64,000 bases of DNA from Alteriqipengyuania abyssalis (GTDB lineage Bacteria > Pseudomonadota > Alphaproteobacteria > Sphingomonadales > Sphingomonadaceae). The translations under genes were made by a program, and so were the position numbers. The notes beneath the pieces are model-generated. The model did no database searches, had not been told where the DNA came from, and saw only the letters and a program-made list of their open reading frames with translations. The stretch lies in NCBI RefSeq assembly GCF_019857185.1, contig NZ_JAHWXP010000005.1, forward strand, positions 1-64,000, given 5' to 3'. Below are positions 35,890 to 45,090 of this stretch, in pieces; within the stretch, counting starts at the first letter, position 1, and each line of letters begins with the position of its first letter.

Positions 35890-37962
35890 ATGGGCCAGAG
35901 CGCACACCCCTTCTTCGACCTGCACACGCACGGCTTCGTGCGCGTTGCGACCTGCACGCCCTGCGTGCGCCCGGCGGATGTCTCCGGCAATGCCAAGAGC
36001 ATCGTCGAGATCGCGCGCGACGCGCACGAGGCAGGGGTCGACTTCGCGGTCTATCCCGAACTGTGCGTCACCGGCTACGCGATCGACGATCTGCATCTGC
36101 AGAGCGCGGTGATCGATGCCGCCGAAGCGGCGGTCGCGCGGATTATCGACGAGAGCGAGGGGCTGACCCCGGTGCTGGTGATCGGCGCGCCCGTGCGGCG
36201 CGGATCGCGCCTGTATAACTGCGCGCTCGCGATCTCCAACGGGCGCCTGCTGGGCGTGGTGCCCAAGAGCTACCTGCCCAACTACCGCGAATTCTACGAG
36301 AAGCGGCAGTTCACGCGCGGGCATAATTGCCAGGGGCTCGACGTGACGATCGCAGGGCACGAAGCGCCCTTCGGCACCGATGTGATCTTCGCCGCCGACA
36401 ACCTGCCGGGCTTCGTCTTCGGGATCGAGATCTGTGAGGATTTCTGGGCTCCGCAACCGCCCGGCATGATGGCCGCGATGGCGGGGGCGACGATCCTTGC
36501 CAACCTGTCTGCCTCTCCCGTCACCATCGGGCGCGCGAGCGACCGCCACCTCCACTGCGCCTCCAGCTCCAGCCGGGGCATGTGCGCCTATGCCTATTCA
36601 GCGAGCGGGCATGGCGAGAGCACGACCGACCTCGCGTGGGACGGGCAGGGCGTGATCTACGAGCTGGGCGAGCTGATGCAGGAAAGCGTCCGGTTCGATC
36701 GCGGCGCGGAGCTGTGCGTGGTCGACATCGACACGCGGCGGATCGTCAACAACCGCACCCAGAACGGCACCTTCCACGATGCGAGCGAGGCGGCGGGCCG
36801 CCCCGAAGATTGGTATCGCCGGGTCGGCTTCACCCACAATATGCGTGCTGCTGAGACAGTCGGCGGATGGGGCCTGAAGCGCCCGGTACGCCGCTTCCCC
36901 TTCGTGCCCGACGATCCCGATACCCTGCACGAGGATTGCTACGAGGCGGTCAACATCCAGGTCGATGCGCTGATGCGGCGGATCGAGGCGACCAGGCCCA
37001 AGAGCCTCGTCCTCGGCATTTCGGGCGGGCTCGATTCGACCCACGCGCTGCTGGTCGCGTGCGTCGCGTGCGACCGGCTGGGCCTGCCGCGCGAGACCAT
37101 CCGCGGCTACACCATGCCCGGCTTCGGCACCTCCGACCGGACGAAGGACAATGCGCTCAAGCTGATGCACGCGGCGGGGATCACTGCCGAGACGATCGAC
37201 ATCGTGCCCGCAGCGCAGCTGATGCTGAAAGACATCGGGCACCCCTATGCCGACGGGAAGGAGGTGTACGACACCACCTTTGAGAACGTGCAGGCCGGGC
37301 TGCGGACCGATTACCTGTTCCGCCTCGCTGGCCACCACGGCGGTTTCGTGATCGGCACCGGCGACCTGTCCGAACTGGCGCTGGGCTGGTGCACCTACGG
37401 CGTGGGCGACCAGATGAGCCATTACGGCGTCAATTCGGGTGTGCCCAAGACGCTGATCCAGTACCTGATGCGCTGGATGATCGAGACTGACCAGTTCAGC
37501 CACGACCTGAACGAGGTGCTGGAGGATGTACTGGGGACCGAGATCAGCCCCGAACTGGTCCCCGCAGGGGCCGACGGCGCGATCCAGAGCACCGAGGACC
37601 ATATCGGCCCCTACGCGCTGCACGACTTCTTCCTCCATCACATCGCCCGCCACGGCCAGTCGCCCAGCCATGTCGCGTTTCTTGCGTGGCATGCGTGGAA
37701 GGACGCTGAGAGCGGCAAGTGGCCGCTGGGCTTCCCCGACGAGGCGAAGCAGGCCTACGACCTCGCGACCATCCGCAAGTGGCTGGCCGTGTTCTGCCGC
37801 CGCTTCTTCGGCTTCAGCCAGTTCAAGCGCAGCGCGATGCCCAACGGGCCCAAGGTCTCGCTGGGTGGAGCGCTCAGCCCGCGCGGCGACTGGCGCGCAC
37901 CCAGCGATGCGGTCGCCGACCTGTGGCTGGCAGAGATCGAAGCGAACATTCCGGAAAGCTAG
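35890..37962 (+). CDS. nadE: Glutamine-dependent NAD+ synthetase
   Basis: A two-domain enzyme of 690 residues that amidates deamido-NAD using glutamine-derived ammonia. The N-terminal nitrilase-type glutaminase has the triad E57 (YPELCVTGY), K126 (VPKSYLPNYREFYEKRQF) and C182 (GIEICEDFW). The C-terminal synthetase has the PP-loop SGGLDSTHALLV and GTGDLSELALGW. The start was set at the Met before GQSAHPFFDLHTHGFVRVA, which aligns with the Mycobacterium-type long NadE; 16 further in-frame codons upstream look unlike the family. Confidence 0.95.
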   Translation: MGQSAHPFFDLHTHGFVRVATCTPCVRPADVSGNAKSIVEIARDAHEAGVDFAVYPELCVTGYAIDDLHLQSAVIDAAEAAVARIIDESEGLTPVLVIGAPVRRGSRLYNCALAISNGRLLGVVPKSYLPNYREFYEKRQFTRGHNCQGLDVTIAGHEAPFGTDVIFAADNLPGFVFGIEICEDFWAPQPPGMMAAMAGATILANLSASPVTIGRASDRHLHCASSSSRGMCAYAYSASGHGESTTDLAWDGQGVIYELGELMQESVRFDRGAELCVVDIDTRRIVNNRTQNGTFHDASEAAGRPEDWYRRVGFTHNMRAAETVGGWGLKRPVRRFPFVPDDPDTLHEDCYEAVNIQVDALMRRIEATRPKSLVLGISGGLDSTHALLVACVACDRLGLPRETIRGYTMPGFGTSDRTKDNALKLMHAAGITAETIDIVPAAQLMLKDIGHPYADGKEVYDTTFENVQAGLRTDYLFRLAGHHGGFVIGTGDLSELALGWCTYGVGDQMSHYGVNSGVPKTLIQYLMRWMIETDQFSHDLNEVLEDVLGTEISPELVPAGADGAIQSTEDHIGPYALHDFFLHHIARHGQSPSHVAFLAWHAWKDAESGKWPLGFPDEAKQAYDLATIRKWLAVFCRRFFGFSQFKRSAMPNGPKVSLGGALSPRGDWRAPSDAVADLWLAEIEANIPES

Positions 37963-38020
37963 CGGTTAATCTACAATTCATGCGCCCGGGCGGAGTTTTG
38001 CGGCCAGCAGGGAGACCGTC

Positions 38021-38416
38021 ATGAACACGCCACATCGCCTTCTGGTTGCCGCCACTCCGGTGCTCGCTCTTGCGCTTGGCGCGTGCGCCGACACCGGTAT
38101 GGGCCGCGTCGCGCTCCCTAATACAGGCTCCTATCAGGAACTGCGCACCGCGCCTGGTCCGGACGAGAACGCCGTCGCGGTGCTGAGCGATCTGCGCAAG
38201 ACCGACAGCGAGTTCGACAAGCTGCGCGAGAGCGGGCAGCTGACCAAGCGCGAGAAGCGCAAGCTCGACCGGGCACAGGCGCAGGTCGGCCTGCTGGCGG
38301 CGAGCTACTGCGAGGATGGCGTGGTGACGGACGCCGAGCGCCGCGAGATGGATATCTACTCGCGCGCGATGCAGGACCTGGCAGCGATCGAGGCACCGAA
38401 GTCTCCGAAGAAGTAA
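38021..38416 (+). CDS. Small hypothetical lipoprotein
   Basis: A 131-residue protein with a signal peptide ending in the lipobox LALGACAD (Cys near residue 23). The mature part is short and helical with a charged central stretch (QLTKREKRKLDRAQAQVG) and ends in Lys/Pro (APKSPKK). A ribosome site AGGGAGA lies about 10 bases upstream of the ATG. No domain recognised. Confidence 0.7.
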   Translation: MNTPHRLLVAATPVLALALGACADTGMGRVALPNTGSYQELRTAPGPDENAVAVLSDLRKTDSEFDKLRESGQLTKREKRKLDRAQAQVGLLAASYCEDGVVTDAERREMDIYSRAMQDLAAIEAPKSPKK

Positions 38417-38509
38417 CGCGCCCACGCCCTGCCGGGTGGCCCGCTAGGCGTGCGCCTGCCGCGACAGACCGATTTGCCCCGCACTCTGCCTGCCGCTAAC
38501 GCGCGGACC

Positions 38510-39397
38510 ATGCCCGCCCGCACGATTCTTCTGCTGATCCTCGTGAATTTGCTGTGGGCGCTCAACGTGGTGGTCAGCAAGGTCGCGGTGGACGATCTGG
38601 GCATGCCGCCGCTGTTCTACGCCGCGCTGCGCGCGCTGCTGACCCTGCTGGTGCTGTTCCAGCTGCTGCGCCCGCTCCCGCGCAACTGGCCGCTGGTCGC
38701 TGCCGTCGGGCTTGCCATCGGCGGTGGATCCTTCGCGCTGTTCGCGATCGGCCTGTCCTATGCCGATCCCTCGACCGCAGGGATCGTCAGCCTGTCGGGC
38801 GCGCCGATGACCGTGCTGCTGGCGATCGTGCTGCTGGGCGAGGATGTCGGCTGGCGGCGCGGGGTCGGCATCGCGCTGGCGATAGGCGGGGTGGTGATCG
38901 CGATCTCCTCCCCCTCGGGCCTCCAGAGTTCCGCCGGTCTCGGCTGGATCGGGCTGTCCTGCCTCGTCGGGGCACTGGGCTCGGTATACGTCAAGAAGAT
39001 CGACGTCGGGGGCAAGCCGCTCCAGGCGTGGTCCGCGCTTGCCTCCTTCGTGGTCCTGTTGCCGTTCTCGCTCGCGACCGAGCGCGATCTGGTCGCGCCG
39101 CTGGCAGAACATCCGTGGCAGGTTCTGGGCTGCCTGATCTTCGCCGGGCTGGTGGTGTCGGTTTACGCGCATACGATCTATTTCAACGCGCTGAAGGATC
39201 ACGATGCCAACCTCGTCGTGCCCTTCACCCTGCTGCATCCGCTGATGACCGTGGCGCTGGGCGCGTGGCTGACGGGCGATCCTGTCGGCTTTCCGTTGCT
39301 GGTGGGCGGCGCGATCGCGGTGGCGGGCGTTTCGATCCTCGTCCTGCGCCCAAGCGAGACCTTCACGAAACGGTTTCTCGTCCGGTCGCGCCTTTGA
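38510..39397 (+). CDS. EamA/DMT-superfamily transporter
   Basis: A 295-residue integral membrane protein with about ten TM helices in two EamA repeats (first starting ILLLILVNLLWALNVVVSKVAV, second around GWIGLSCLVGALGSVYVKKI). Members export small metabolites or amino acids; the substrate is unknown. The start at MPARTILLLI is chosen because the 20 upstream in-frame codons are hydrophilic and unlike the family. Confidence 0.85.
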   Translation: MPARTILLLILVNLLWALNVVVSKVAVDDLGMPPLFYAALRALLTLLVLFQLLRPLPRNWPLVAAVGLAIGGGSFALFAIGLSYADPSTAGIVSLSGAPMTVLLAIVLLGEDVGWRRGVGIALAIGGVVIAISSPSGLQSSAGLGWIGLSCLVGALGSVYVKKIDVGGKPLQAWSALASFVVLLPFSLATERDLVAPLAEHPWQVLGCLIFAGLVVSVYAHTIYFNALKDHDANLVVPFTLLHPLMTVALGAWLTGDPVGFPLLVGGAIAVAGVSILVLRPSETFTKRFLVRSRL

Positions 39398-39456
39398 AGA
39401 ACAAAGGGTTGCGATAGGGGAAAGCATGTTAACCACCTCGCGCTAAAGCGGGGGAC

Positions 39457-40731
39457 GTGAAGCAAGAGACGCAATTTCTGCCCGCTGCGCGTGTTCCGGA
39501 TGTCGAAAACATGGTGGAACAGGCGGCGGAAGGTGGCCTGCCGATGCGAAAATGGCCCGCGCCGCTGCGCGCGCTGTGGCACGCCGAGCTGCCGGCGCGT
39601 GGGCGGCAGGATCTCGCCTTCATCAATGCCCTCGGCCTCGTCGCCGTGCTGCTGTGCGTCCCGCTCGACTATTCGACCGGGCCGCAGACCTTTGCGACCG
39701 GGCTGGTCCTGCGGCTGGGCATCGTAGTGCCCGCCTACCTGCTCGCGATCTACGCCGCACTGCGCTGGAGCTGGCCGATCCGCCGTCTCGTCTCGATCGT
39801 GCCGCCCGCCTGCTTCGCCACCGTCGCGACCTTCCTCGGGACCTTCCAGAGCGGGGCGGAGATGTCCTCCTACCTGATGGGGGCGGCGCTGATCGTCCTC
39901 ATGGCGACCGCGGTGCTGCCGCTGCGCGCAGGGATGCTGAGTATGATGGTCGGCCTGTCGCTGATCGGGATGTGGACGGTGTGGGCAGCGCTGCCCCTGT
40001 CTCCGCCCGTGAGCGGCGAAAGCGGTGCGCTGCTGGCCTACCTGACGGCGACGATGCTGGTCGCGCTCGCGCTGCCTATCCGGACCGACCGGATGAAGGA
40101 CCGCGCCTTCCTGTCCGACCTGCGCAGCCGCTTCGTGTCCGAACGGCTGGTGGCCGCAAACGCCCAGCTGCGCGAGCTTTCGCATCGGGACGACCTGACC
40201 GGCCTGCCCAATCGCCGCTATTTCCAGCGTATCTTCGGATCAGCGCTGGAGGATTCGATAAAGCGCGGCGACGGCCTCGCGGTGATGATGATCGACGTCG
40301 ACCGGTTCAAGCACTTCAATGACAGCCACGGCCATCTCGCCGGCGATCGGGCGTTGCGGCAGGTGGCGGGGCAGCTGGAGCGGCAATTCGCGGCGCCGGG
40401 CTGCACCGTGGCGCGCTATGGCGGGGAAGAGTTCATCGCACTGGTCGAACGGTGCGATGCCGCGCACGCCCTCGCCCTGGCGGAGACGATCCGGCAGGCG
40501 GTGGAGGAACGTCCCGTGCTCACCGGACAGGGCGCGAAGGTTCCGATCACGCTGAGTATCGGTGTTGCCATGCGCGAGAGCGCGAACACGGCCGCCGGGG
40601 ACCTTGTCGCGCGCGCCGACAGTGCGCTGTACGACGCGAAGGAGGCCGGCCGAAACCGGGTGCAGCTGGCGGGCGAGGCCCCGGATGGCACCACGGGTCA
40701 AGGCCGGTGTCGCCCGGCGTCGCAAGCATAG
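39457..40731 (+). CDS. Membrane-anchored diguanylate cyclase (GGDEF domain)
   Basis: A 424-residue protein making cyclic di-GMP from two GTP. A GTG start is followed by about 50 soluble residues and six or so TM helices (about 55-200), then a GGDEF domain (about 245-410). The latter starts at SHRDDLTGLPNRRYF, with metal-binding DVDRFKHFNDSHGH and the active-site variant GGEEF, which is normally active. No clear RxxD inhibitory site is placed before the motif. The TM part acts as an unknown sensor. Confidence 0.9.
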   Translation: MKQETQFLPAARVPDVENMVEQAAEGGLPMRKWPAPLRALWHAELPARGRQDLAFINALGLVAVLLCVPLDYSTGPQTFATGLVLRLGIVVPAYLLAIYAALRWSWPIRRLVSIVPPACFATVATFLGTFQSGAEMSSYLMGAALIVLMATAVLPLRAGMLSMMVGLSLIGMWTVWAALPLSPPVSGESGALLAYLTATMLVALALPIRTDRMKDRAFLSDLRSRFVSERLVAANAQLRELSHRDDLTGLPNRRYFQRIFGSALEDSIKRGDGLAVMMIDVDRFKHFNDSHGHLAGDRALRQVAGQLERQFAAPGCTVARYGGEEFIALVERCDAAHALALAETIRQAVEERPVLTGQGAKVPITLSIGVAMRESANTAAGDLVARADSALYDAKEAGRNRVQLAGEAPDGTTGQGRCRPASQA

Positions 40732-40749
40732 GCGACACAGCGCCGGGCG
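40707..40749. terminator. Overlapping hairpins between GGDEF gene and ilvE
   Basis: Two alternative inverted repeats occur between convergent genes: GTGTCGCC (40707-40714) with GGCGACAC (40731-40738), and CGCCCGGCG (40711-40719) with CGCCGGGCG (40741-40749). They begin inside the last codons of the GGDEF gene and probably terminate transcription from both sides. Confidence 0.5.
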
Positions 40750-40800
40750 CGGTGCCTCAGCCCCTATTTTGCAGTGCCAGTCGCCGGGTCCGTGTGCGCG

Positions 40801-41916
40801 TCAGTCCAGCTTCATCACCCAGCCGTGCGGATCGGGCGCGGTGCCCATCTGGATGCCGACCAGCTTGTCGCGCATCTTCTGGGTCAGCTGGCCGGTGCCG
40901 CCGGTGCCGATGGTGAAGGTGCCATCCGGCCCGTTGACGCTGCCCACCGGGGTGACGACCGCCGCGGTGCCGCAGGCGAAGGTCTCGATCAGGTCGCCCT
41001 TGGCCGCATCGGCGTGCCACTGGTCGATCGAATAGGGCTCTTCGCGCACCTGCAGCCCTTCGTCGCGCAGCATCTGGATCAGGCTGTCGCGGGTGATGCC
41101 GGGCAGGATCGTGCCGGTCAGCGGCGGGGTGATCGCGCTGCCGTCCTTGAACACGAAGAACAGGTTCATGCCGCCCAGTTCCTCGACCCACTTCTTCTCG
41201 ACTGCATCGAGGAAGACGGTCTGCTGGCAGCCCTGCTTCGTGCCCTCGGCCAGCGGCACGAGGCTGGCGGCGTAGTTGCCACCGGTCTTCGCCGCGCCGG
41301 TGCCACCGGGGGCCGCGCGGGTGTGATCGCGGCTGACCCACACGTCGACCGGCTTCACGCCCGACTTGAAATAGCTGCCGACCGGGCTGGCGATGAGGCA
41401 ATACAGATATTCGCGCGCCGGGCGCACGCCGAGGAAGGCTTCGGTCGCGAACACGAAAGGCCGCAGGTAGAGCGAACCGCCCTCGACCGTGGGCATCCAG
41501 TCGCGGTCCTTGGTGACCAGCTGGCGGATCGATTCGAGGAACAGTTCCTCGGGCAGTTCCGGCATCGCCATCCGGCGCGCGCTGGCGTTGAGGCGGCGCG
41601 CGTTCTGTTCTGGCCGGAACAGCGCGACGGAATCATCCTCCCACCGGTAGGCCTTCATCCCTTCGAAGATTTCCTGCGCGTAGTGCAGCACGGCCGCCGC
41701 CGGATCGAGCGGGATCGGTTCGCGCGGGCACAGCTTCGCATCGTGCCAGCCATCCTCGCCGCGCTCTACCCGGGCGGCGTCGAAGGCAATCGTCACCATG
41801 TGATCGGTGAAGATCGACCCGAATCCGGGGTCCGCCAGCGCCTGGTCGCGGGTTTCGGACGGCACGGGGGCGGGGTGGGGCAGGTGGGCGAAATCGATCA
41901 TCGGCGCGTCGGCCAT
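40801..41916 (-). CDS. ilvE: Branched-chain amino acid aminotransferase
   Basis: PLP-dependent class IV aminotransferase of 371 residues, catalysing the last step of Leu, Ile and Val synthesis. Visible motifs include HYAQEIFEGMKAYRWEDDSV, RPEQNARRLNASARRMAMP, the PLP lysine in GTGAAKTGGNYAAS, and ETFACGTAAVVTPVGSV. It belongs to the longer type-II IlvE group. The start is the ATG following a clear AAGGAGA site; a longer frame upstream has no such site. Confidence 0.95.
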   Translation of the reverse strand: MADAPMIDFAHLPHPAPVPSETRDQALADPGFGSIFTDHMVTIAFDAARVERGEDGWHDAKLCPREPIPLDPAAAVLHYAQEIFEGMKAYRWEDDSVALFRPEQNARRLNASARRMAMPELPEELFLESIRQLVTKDRDWMPTVEGGSLYLRPFVFATEAFLGVRPAREYLYCLIASPVGSYFKSGVKPVDVWVSRDHTRAAPGGTGAAKTGGNYAASLVPLAEGTKQGCQQTVFLDAVEKKWVEELGGMNLFFVFKDGSAITPPLTGTILPGITRDSLIQMLRDEGLQVREEPYSIDQWHADAAKGDLIETFACGTAAVVTPVGSVNGPDGTFTIGTGGTGQLTQKMRDKLVGIQMGTAPDPHGWVMKLD

Positions 41917-42078
41917 AGGGCAGTAGTCTCCTTGGCCGAGGCGGTTATGCGCGCACGCCACGCGGGGCAAGGGGTTTCGAAAAAAATTTCACAATTACGG
42001 CAAGAAACTTTTCACAAATTGCGCGCCTGAGGGCTTGGGAAAGCGTGTTGCGGCCCGTGCCGCAGGCCCTCGCGCGGG

Positions 42079-42555
42079 TCAGCAGCTCTCGATCAGCATT
42101 GAATGCAGCGCGGTGCCCGACTTATCGACCCAGCGATAGAAGAACGACCCTCCCATGCTGATGGTATCGGCCATGTCGCTAGACTGGCAGACCGACAGCC
42201 GGGTGCTCTCGGCAAGCGTGGCGACCTGCTGCGGGCCGAAGTCGCGCGCGTTCACATCGACCAGGTAGGTGTAGTTCAACCGCGGCCCGGTGGAGGAGAT
42301 TGCGACCAGCGTAGTGCTCGCGTCCATCTTCATCGGCAACTGGGAACTGATCTGGTCGGACGTGGCGCGGAAGATGCAGCCGATCATCGTCGCCAGGTCT
42401 GCTTTGGACAGCTGGTCTGCCGGGACGTTCTGCCGATCCTCAGCAACGCATTCATCCACTGCTGCATCGCTGTCCGTCTGCGGCTCCGCATAGGTCCCGT
42501 GGGCCTGCATGGTCAGCGCGAGCACGGCTGCGCCCGATGCGATCAGAAACGACAT
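42079..42555 (-). CDS. Exported hypothetical protein
   Basis: A 158-residue protein with a likely signal peptide (MSFLIASGAAVLALTMQAHG, cleaved near TYA). The mature part has four cysteines (DECVAED, IGCIFRA, SVCQSS, IESC) that could form two disulfides. No family recognised. It is transcribed toward ilvE and begins about 70 bases beyond the terminator of the tiny gene at 42718. Confidence 0.6.
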   Translation of the reverse strand: MSFLIASGAAVLALTMQAHGTYAEPQTDSDAAVDECVAEDRQNVPADQLSKADLATMIGCIFRATSDQISSQLPMKMDASTTLVAISSTGPRLNYTYLVDVNARDFGPQQVATLAESTRLSVCQSSDMADTISMGGSFFYRWVDKSGTALHSMLIESC

Positions 42556-42623
42556 GTGCGGCCCTTCCCCGTCCGATGGTTACCTGGCCGTTTTATCGCC
42601 GAATGTGCGATGCGGAAGAGGAA

Positions 42624-42667
42624 ATGAAAAGGGCAGCTCCAGCCCGTCGGTGGAACTGCCCTTTCAT
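42624..42667 (-). terminator. Rho-independent terminator downstream of the tiny gene
   Basis: On the minus strand AAAGGGCAG pairs with CTGCCCTTT; the stem extends by further AGTTCCA/TGGAGCT pairs with a wobble, and a CTTTTCATTT run follows. It is one of the best terminators in the window and ends a transcript that carries the 18-codon frame. Confidence 0.75.
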
Positions 42668-42717
42668 GGTCAGCGGCCAGGAAGTGCCGCTCACGAAGCC
42701 TCTAAAGGTATGCGACT

Positions 42718-42774
42718 TTACCGATAGTGCTCCGCGCGGAAACTTGCCGACCTCTCTGCTGAACCATGAGACAT
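42718..42774 (-). CDS. Candidate 18-residue small protein (or sRNA-borne peptide)
   Basis: A short frame MSHGSAERSASFRAEHYR, preceded by an exceptionally strong ribosome site and followed about 50 bases later by a strong terminator on the same strand. The peptide is polar and basic with no membrane segment. The spacing of site, ATG, stop and terminator looks like a dedicated small transcription unit. It may be a leader peptide, a small regulatory protein, or an RNA whose anti-ribosome-site pairing matters more than the peptide. Confidence 0.5.
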   Translation of the reverse strand: MSHGSAERSASFRAEHYR

Positions 42775-42775
42775 C

Positions 42776-42788
42776 GGATCACCTCCTT
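42776..42788 (-). promoter_or_regulatory. Extended perfect Shine-Dalgarno
   Basis: AAGGAGGTGATCC on the minus strand is fully complementary, over 13 bases, to the conserved 3' end of 16S rRNA, and lies one base before the ATG at 42774. Most genes in the window have only 4-6 matching bases. Confidence 0.75.
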
Positions 42789-43025
42789 TCGCGCTTGTAA
42801 GCCAAGACCCGCACCGTATCACCGGGGGCCGAGAAGCGACGTGGGCCGTCGCCCTCAGGCACCTTTTTGAGTCATGCGATTCGCCAGCACAAGCCTTGTA
42901 AATATGTTTTTCCCCGTCATACTTGTGCGCTCACGAAATGAACGGCGTTGCAGCGTAAACCGCGCCCCCCGGCACGGCTCGCGCGTTCCTGAAACAACGG
43001 TACTTCGCCAGCAGCGCAGTGCGCT

Positions 43026-43580
43026 TTAGCGGCAATCCTCGATCACCCGCGTCACCTCGGCCCAAGCGGGCACATAGACGCCGGGTTCGCCTTCCACTTC
43101 CACTGCGAAACGCCCGCGCGTGATCGCCATCGCGTCGAGCAGCGGGTCGCGCGCGTCCAGCGTCGTCAGCACCCGTGCAGGCGAGCCCGAGGCGGGCTTT
43201 GCCATCATCGGGCGCGAGGTGGTCTCGGTGCTGATCCGCATCGCGACATCGCCCTGCTTGGCAGCCGACGTCGCGCGCACGATGCCGACCTTGCGGGTGG
43301 CGATCTCGCACACGATGGCCAGCTTGGTCGCGCCCGGCGTGCCGAAGATTGCCAGCGTTTCGCCAGGCTCGACCAGATAGCTCCAGTCGCCCGGTGTCTG
43401 CGGCCGGTCGATCCAGTTTTCCGCCGGCGGTGGCACGGGCTGCGGCGTGGGTGCCGGGGGTGGCGGCGGAGCGGGCGCAGGGGCAGGTGGCGGAGGCTCC
43501 GGCGTCTGGCAGCAGGTCACCGCCAGCAGCGAGAGGGCGAGGGCGATACGGGCGGGGGAAAAGACGCGGGGTTTGCTCAT
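43026..43580 (-). CDS. Proline-rich putative lipoprotein
   Basis: A 184-residue protein with a hydrophobic N-terminus ending in a lipobox-like LAVTCCQT. A Pro/Ala linker (about 28-52) follows, then a beta-rich domain (SYLVEPGETLAIFGTPGATK through EVEGEPGVYVPAWAEVTRV). The linker suggests an extended tether from the membrane. No family recognised with confidence. It is divergent from tlyA with about 50 bases between. Confidence 0.65.
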   Translation of the reverse strand: MSKPRVFSPARIALALSLLAVTCCQTPEPPPPAPAPAPPPPPAPTPQPVPPPAENWIDRPQTPGDWSYLVEPGETLAIFGTPGATKLAIVCEIATRKVGIVRATSAAKQGDVAMRISTETTSRPMMAKPASGSPARVLTTLDARDPLLDAMAITRGRFAVEVEGEPGVYVPAWAEVTRVIEDCR

Positions 43581-43633
43581 GCCTCTGATAATGCGCTTGG
43601 ACGCCGCACGGGTCCATGATTATCACGCCCGCC

Positions 43634-44371
43634 ATGGCGAAGAAGATGCGTGTCGATCAGCTGCTGGTAGCCCGGGGCCTTGCGGAGAGCCGCGCGCGCG
43701 CGCAGGCGCTGGTGATGGCGGGCGTGGTGTTTGCAGGCGAGACCAAGATCGCCAAGCCGGGCCAGCCCATCGCCGAAGATGCCGAGCTGGAGGTGCGCGG
43801 GCGCGATCATCCCTGGGTCAGCCGCGGCGGGATGAAGCTGGCCCATGCGCTCGATGCGTTCGATCTCGACCCGACCGGCGCGGTCGCGATGGATATCGGT
43901 AGCTCGACCGGTGGCTTTACCGATGTGCTGCTGCAACGCGGCGCGGCGCGCGTGTTCGCGGTCGACAGCGGGACCAACCAGCTCGCGTGGAAGCTGCGGC
44001 AGGACGAGCGGGTGACCGTGCTGGAGCAGACCAGCGCGCGCATCCTCACGCCCCAGCAGATCGACGCGCCGTGTAACTGGGTGGTGTGCGATGCAAGCTT
44101 CATCGGCATGGCCAAGGTGCTCGAACGCCCGCTGGAACTGGCCGCGCCGCAATGCCGCCTCGTCTCCCTCATCAAACCGCAGTTCGAGGTCGGGCGCGAA
44201 GAGGTCGGCAAGGGCGGGGTGGTGCGCGACCCCGGGCTGCATGTGCGGGTGTGCGAAGAGGCGCGGGCGTGGCTCGAATCGAGCGGCTGGCAGGTGCAGG
44301 GAATCGTCGAAAGCCCGATCACCGGGCCCAAGGGCAATGTCGAGTTCCTGATCAGCGCATCGCGCGGTTAA
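43634..44371 (+). CDS. tlyA: TlyA-family rRNA (cytidine-2'-O)-methyltransferase
   Basis: A 245-residue protein combining an N-terminal S4 RNA-binding domain (MRVDQLLVARGLAESRARAQALVMAGVV) with an FtsJ-like SAM methyltransferase fold. The glycine-rich SAM site is MDIGSSTGGFTDVLLQRGA, and KPQFEVGREEVGKGGVVRD is the TlyA hallmark. It methylates rRNA in family members and is historically called hemolysin. An in-frame codon six residues earlier is possible, but MAKKMRVD matches the family start. Confidence 0.92.
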   Translation: MAKKMRVDQLLVARGLAESRARAQALVMAGVVFAGETKIAKPGQPIAEDAELEVRGRDHPWVSRGGMKLAHALDAFDLDPTGAVAMDIGSSTGGFTDVLLQRGAARVFAVDSGTNQLAWKLRQDERVTVLEQTSARILTPQQIDAPCNWVVCDASFIGMAKVLERPLELAAPQCRLVSLIKPQFEVGREEVGKGGVVRDPGLHVRVCEEARAWLESSGWQVQGIVESPITGPKGNVEFLISASRG

Positions 44372-44479
44372 TGGTAAACGCGGCGCGCGTGCCAATTCGG
44401 TATAATGTCTGCAACTTGCTTGTTGTTAAGGTATACGCCCGCCAAGGCGAATCGCAGATATTCCCCGTTTGGAGGTTTG

Positions 44480-45034
44480 ATGACCACGCTGGCCTCACGC
44501 GCGCAGCTGCGCGCTAGCTTTATCCGCTGGGCGCTGTTCTGCGTCCCTGCCATTGTTTTGCTTGGCTTCCTTTCGGGCCAGCTGGCTGGAACGGGGGAGG
44601 GCGATCCTTGGTTCGCCGCGTTGGCCAAGCCCGATTTCTATCCCGATGCATCGCTGTTCCCGATCGTGTGGGGCATCCTTTACGTGATGATGGGCCTTGC
44701 TTTCGCGCTGGTCTGCTCCGCCTGGGGCGCCAAGGGCCGGGGCATCGCGATCGCCGCCTTCGTCGTGCAATTCGCGCTCAACCTCGCATGGACCCCGCTG
44801 TTCTTCGGCCAGCACGAGATCACCTATGCGCTGATCGTGATCGTCGCGATGGCGGTGATGATCCTGATCACGATGATCCTGTTCCTGCGCGTACGGAAGA
44901 TCGCGGCGCTGCTGCTGGTGCCCTATCTCGCTTGGGTCTGCTTCGCCGCGTATCTCAATTACGAGATACGTGAGCTCAATCCGCAGGCCGACGGAGCCGA
45001 CACGACCGGCGCGATCCAGCGGATCGATCTTTGA
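44480..45034 (+). CDS. tspO: TspO/MBR family protein
   Basis: A 184-residue membrane protein with five TM helices of the translocator-protein fold, which binds porphyrins and is linked to tetrapyrrole and stress control. Family pattern: PWFAALAKPDFYPDASLFPIVW, then NLAWTPLFFGQHEITYALI and the last helix PYLAWVCFAAYLNYEI. The chosen ATG has GGAGG five bases upstream; the in-frame region before it is not family-like. It is followed closely by ubiK. Confidence 0.9.
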   Translation: MTTLASRAQLRASFIRWALFCVPAIVLLGFLSGQLAGTGEGDPWFAALAKPDFYPDASLFPIVWGILYVMMGLAFALVCSAWGAKGRGIAIAAFVVQFALNLAWTPLFFGQHEITYALIVIVAMAVMILITMILFLRVRKIAALLLVPYLAWVCFAAYLNYEIRELNPQADGADTTGAIQRIDL

Positions 45035-45090
45035 GGGGAGAGCGCGCGGGGCTCTGGACAAACCGGAGCCCACGCGCCATCTCTCGCCCC

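Noticed and set aside
42776-42790. Sequence matching the 3' end of 16S rRNA on the plus strand
   Set aside because: Only about 15 bases match and no other rRNA sequence is near; it is better explained as an extended Shine-Dalgarno on the minus strand.
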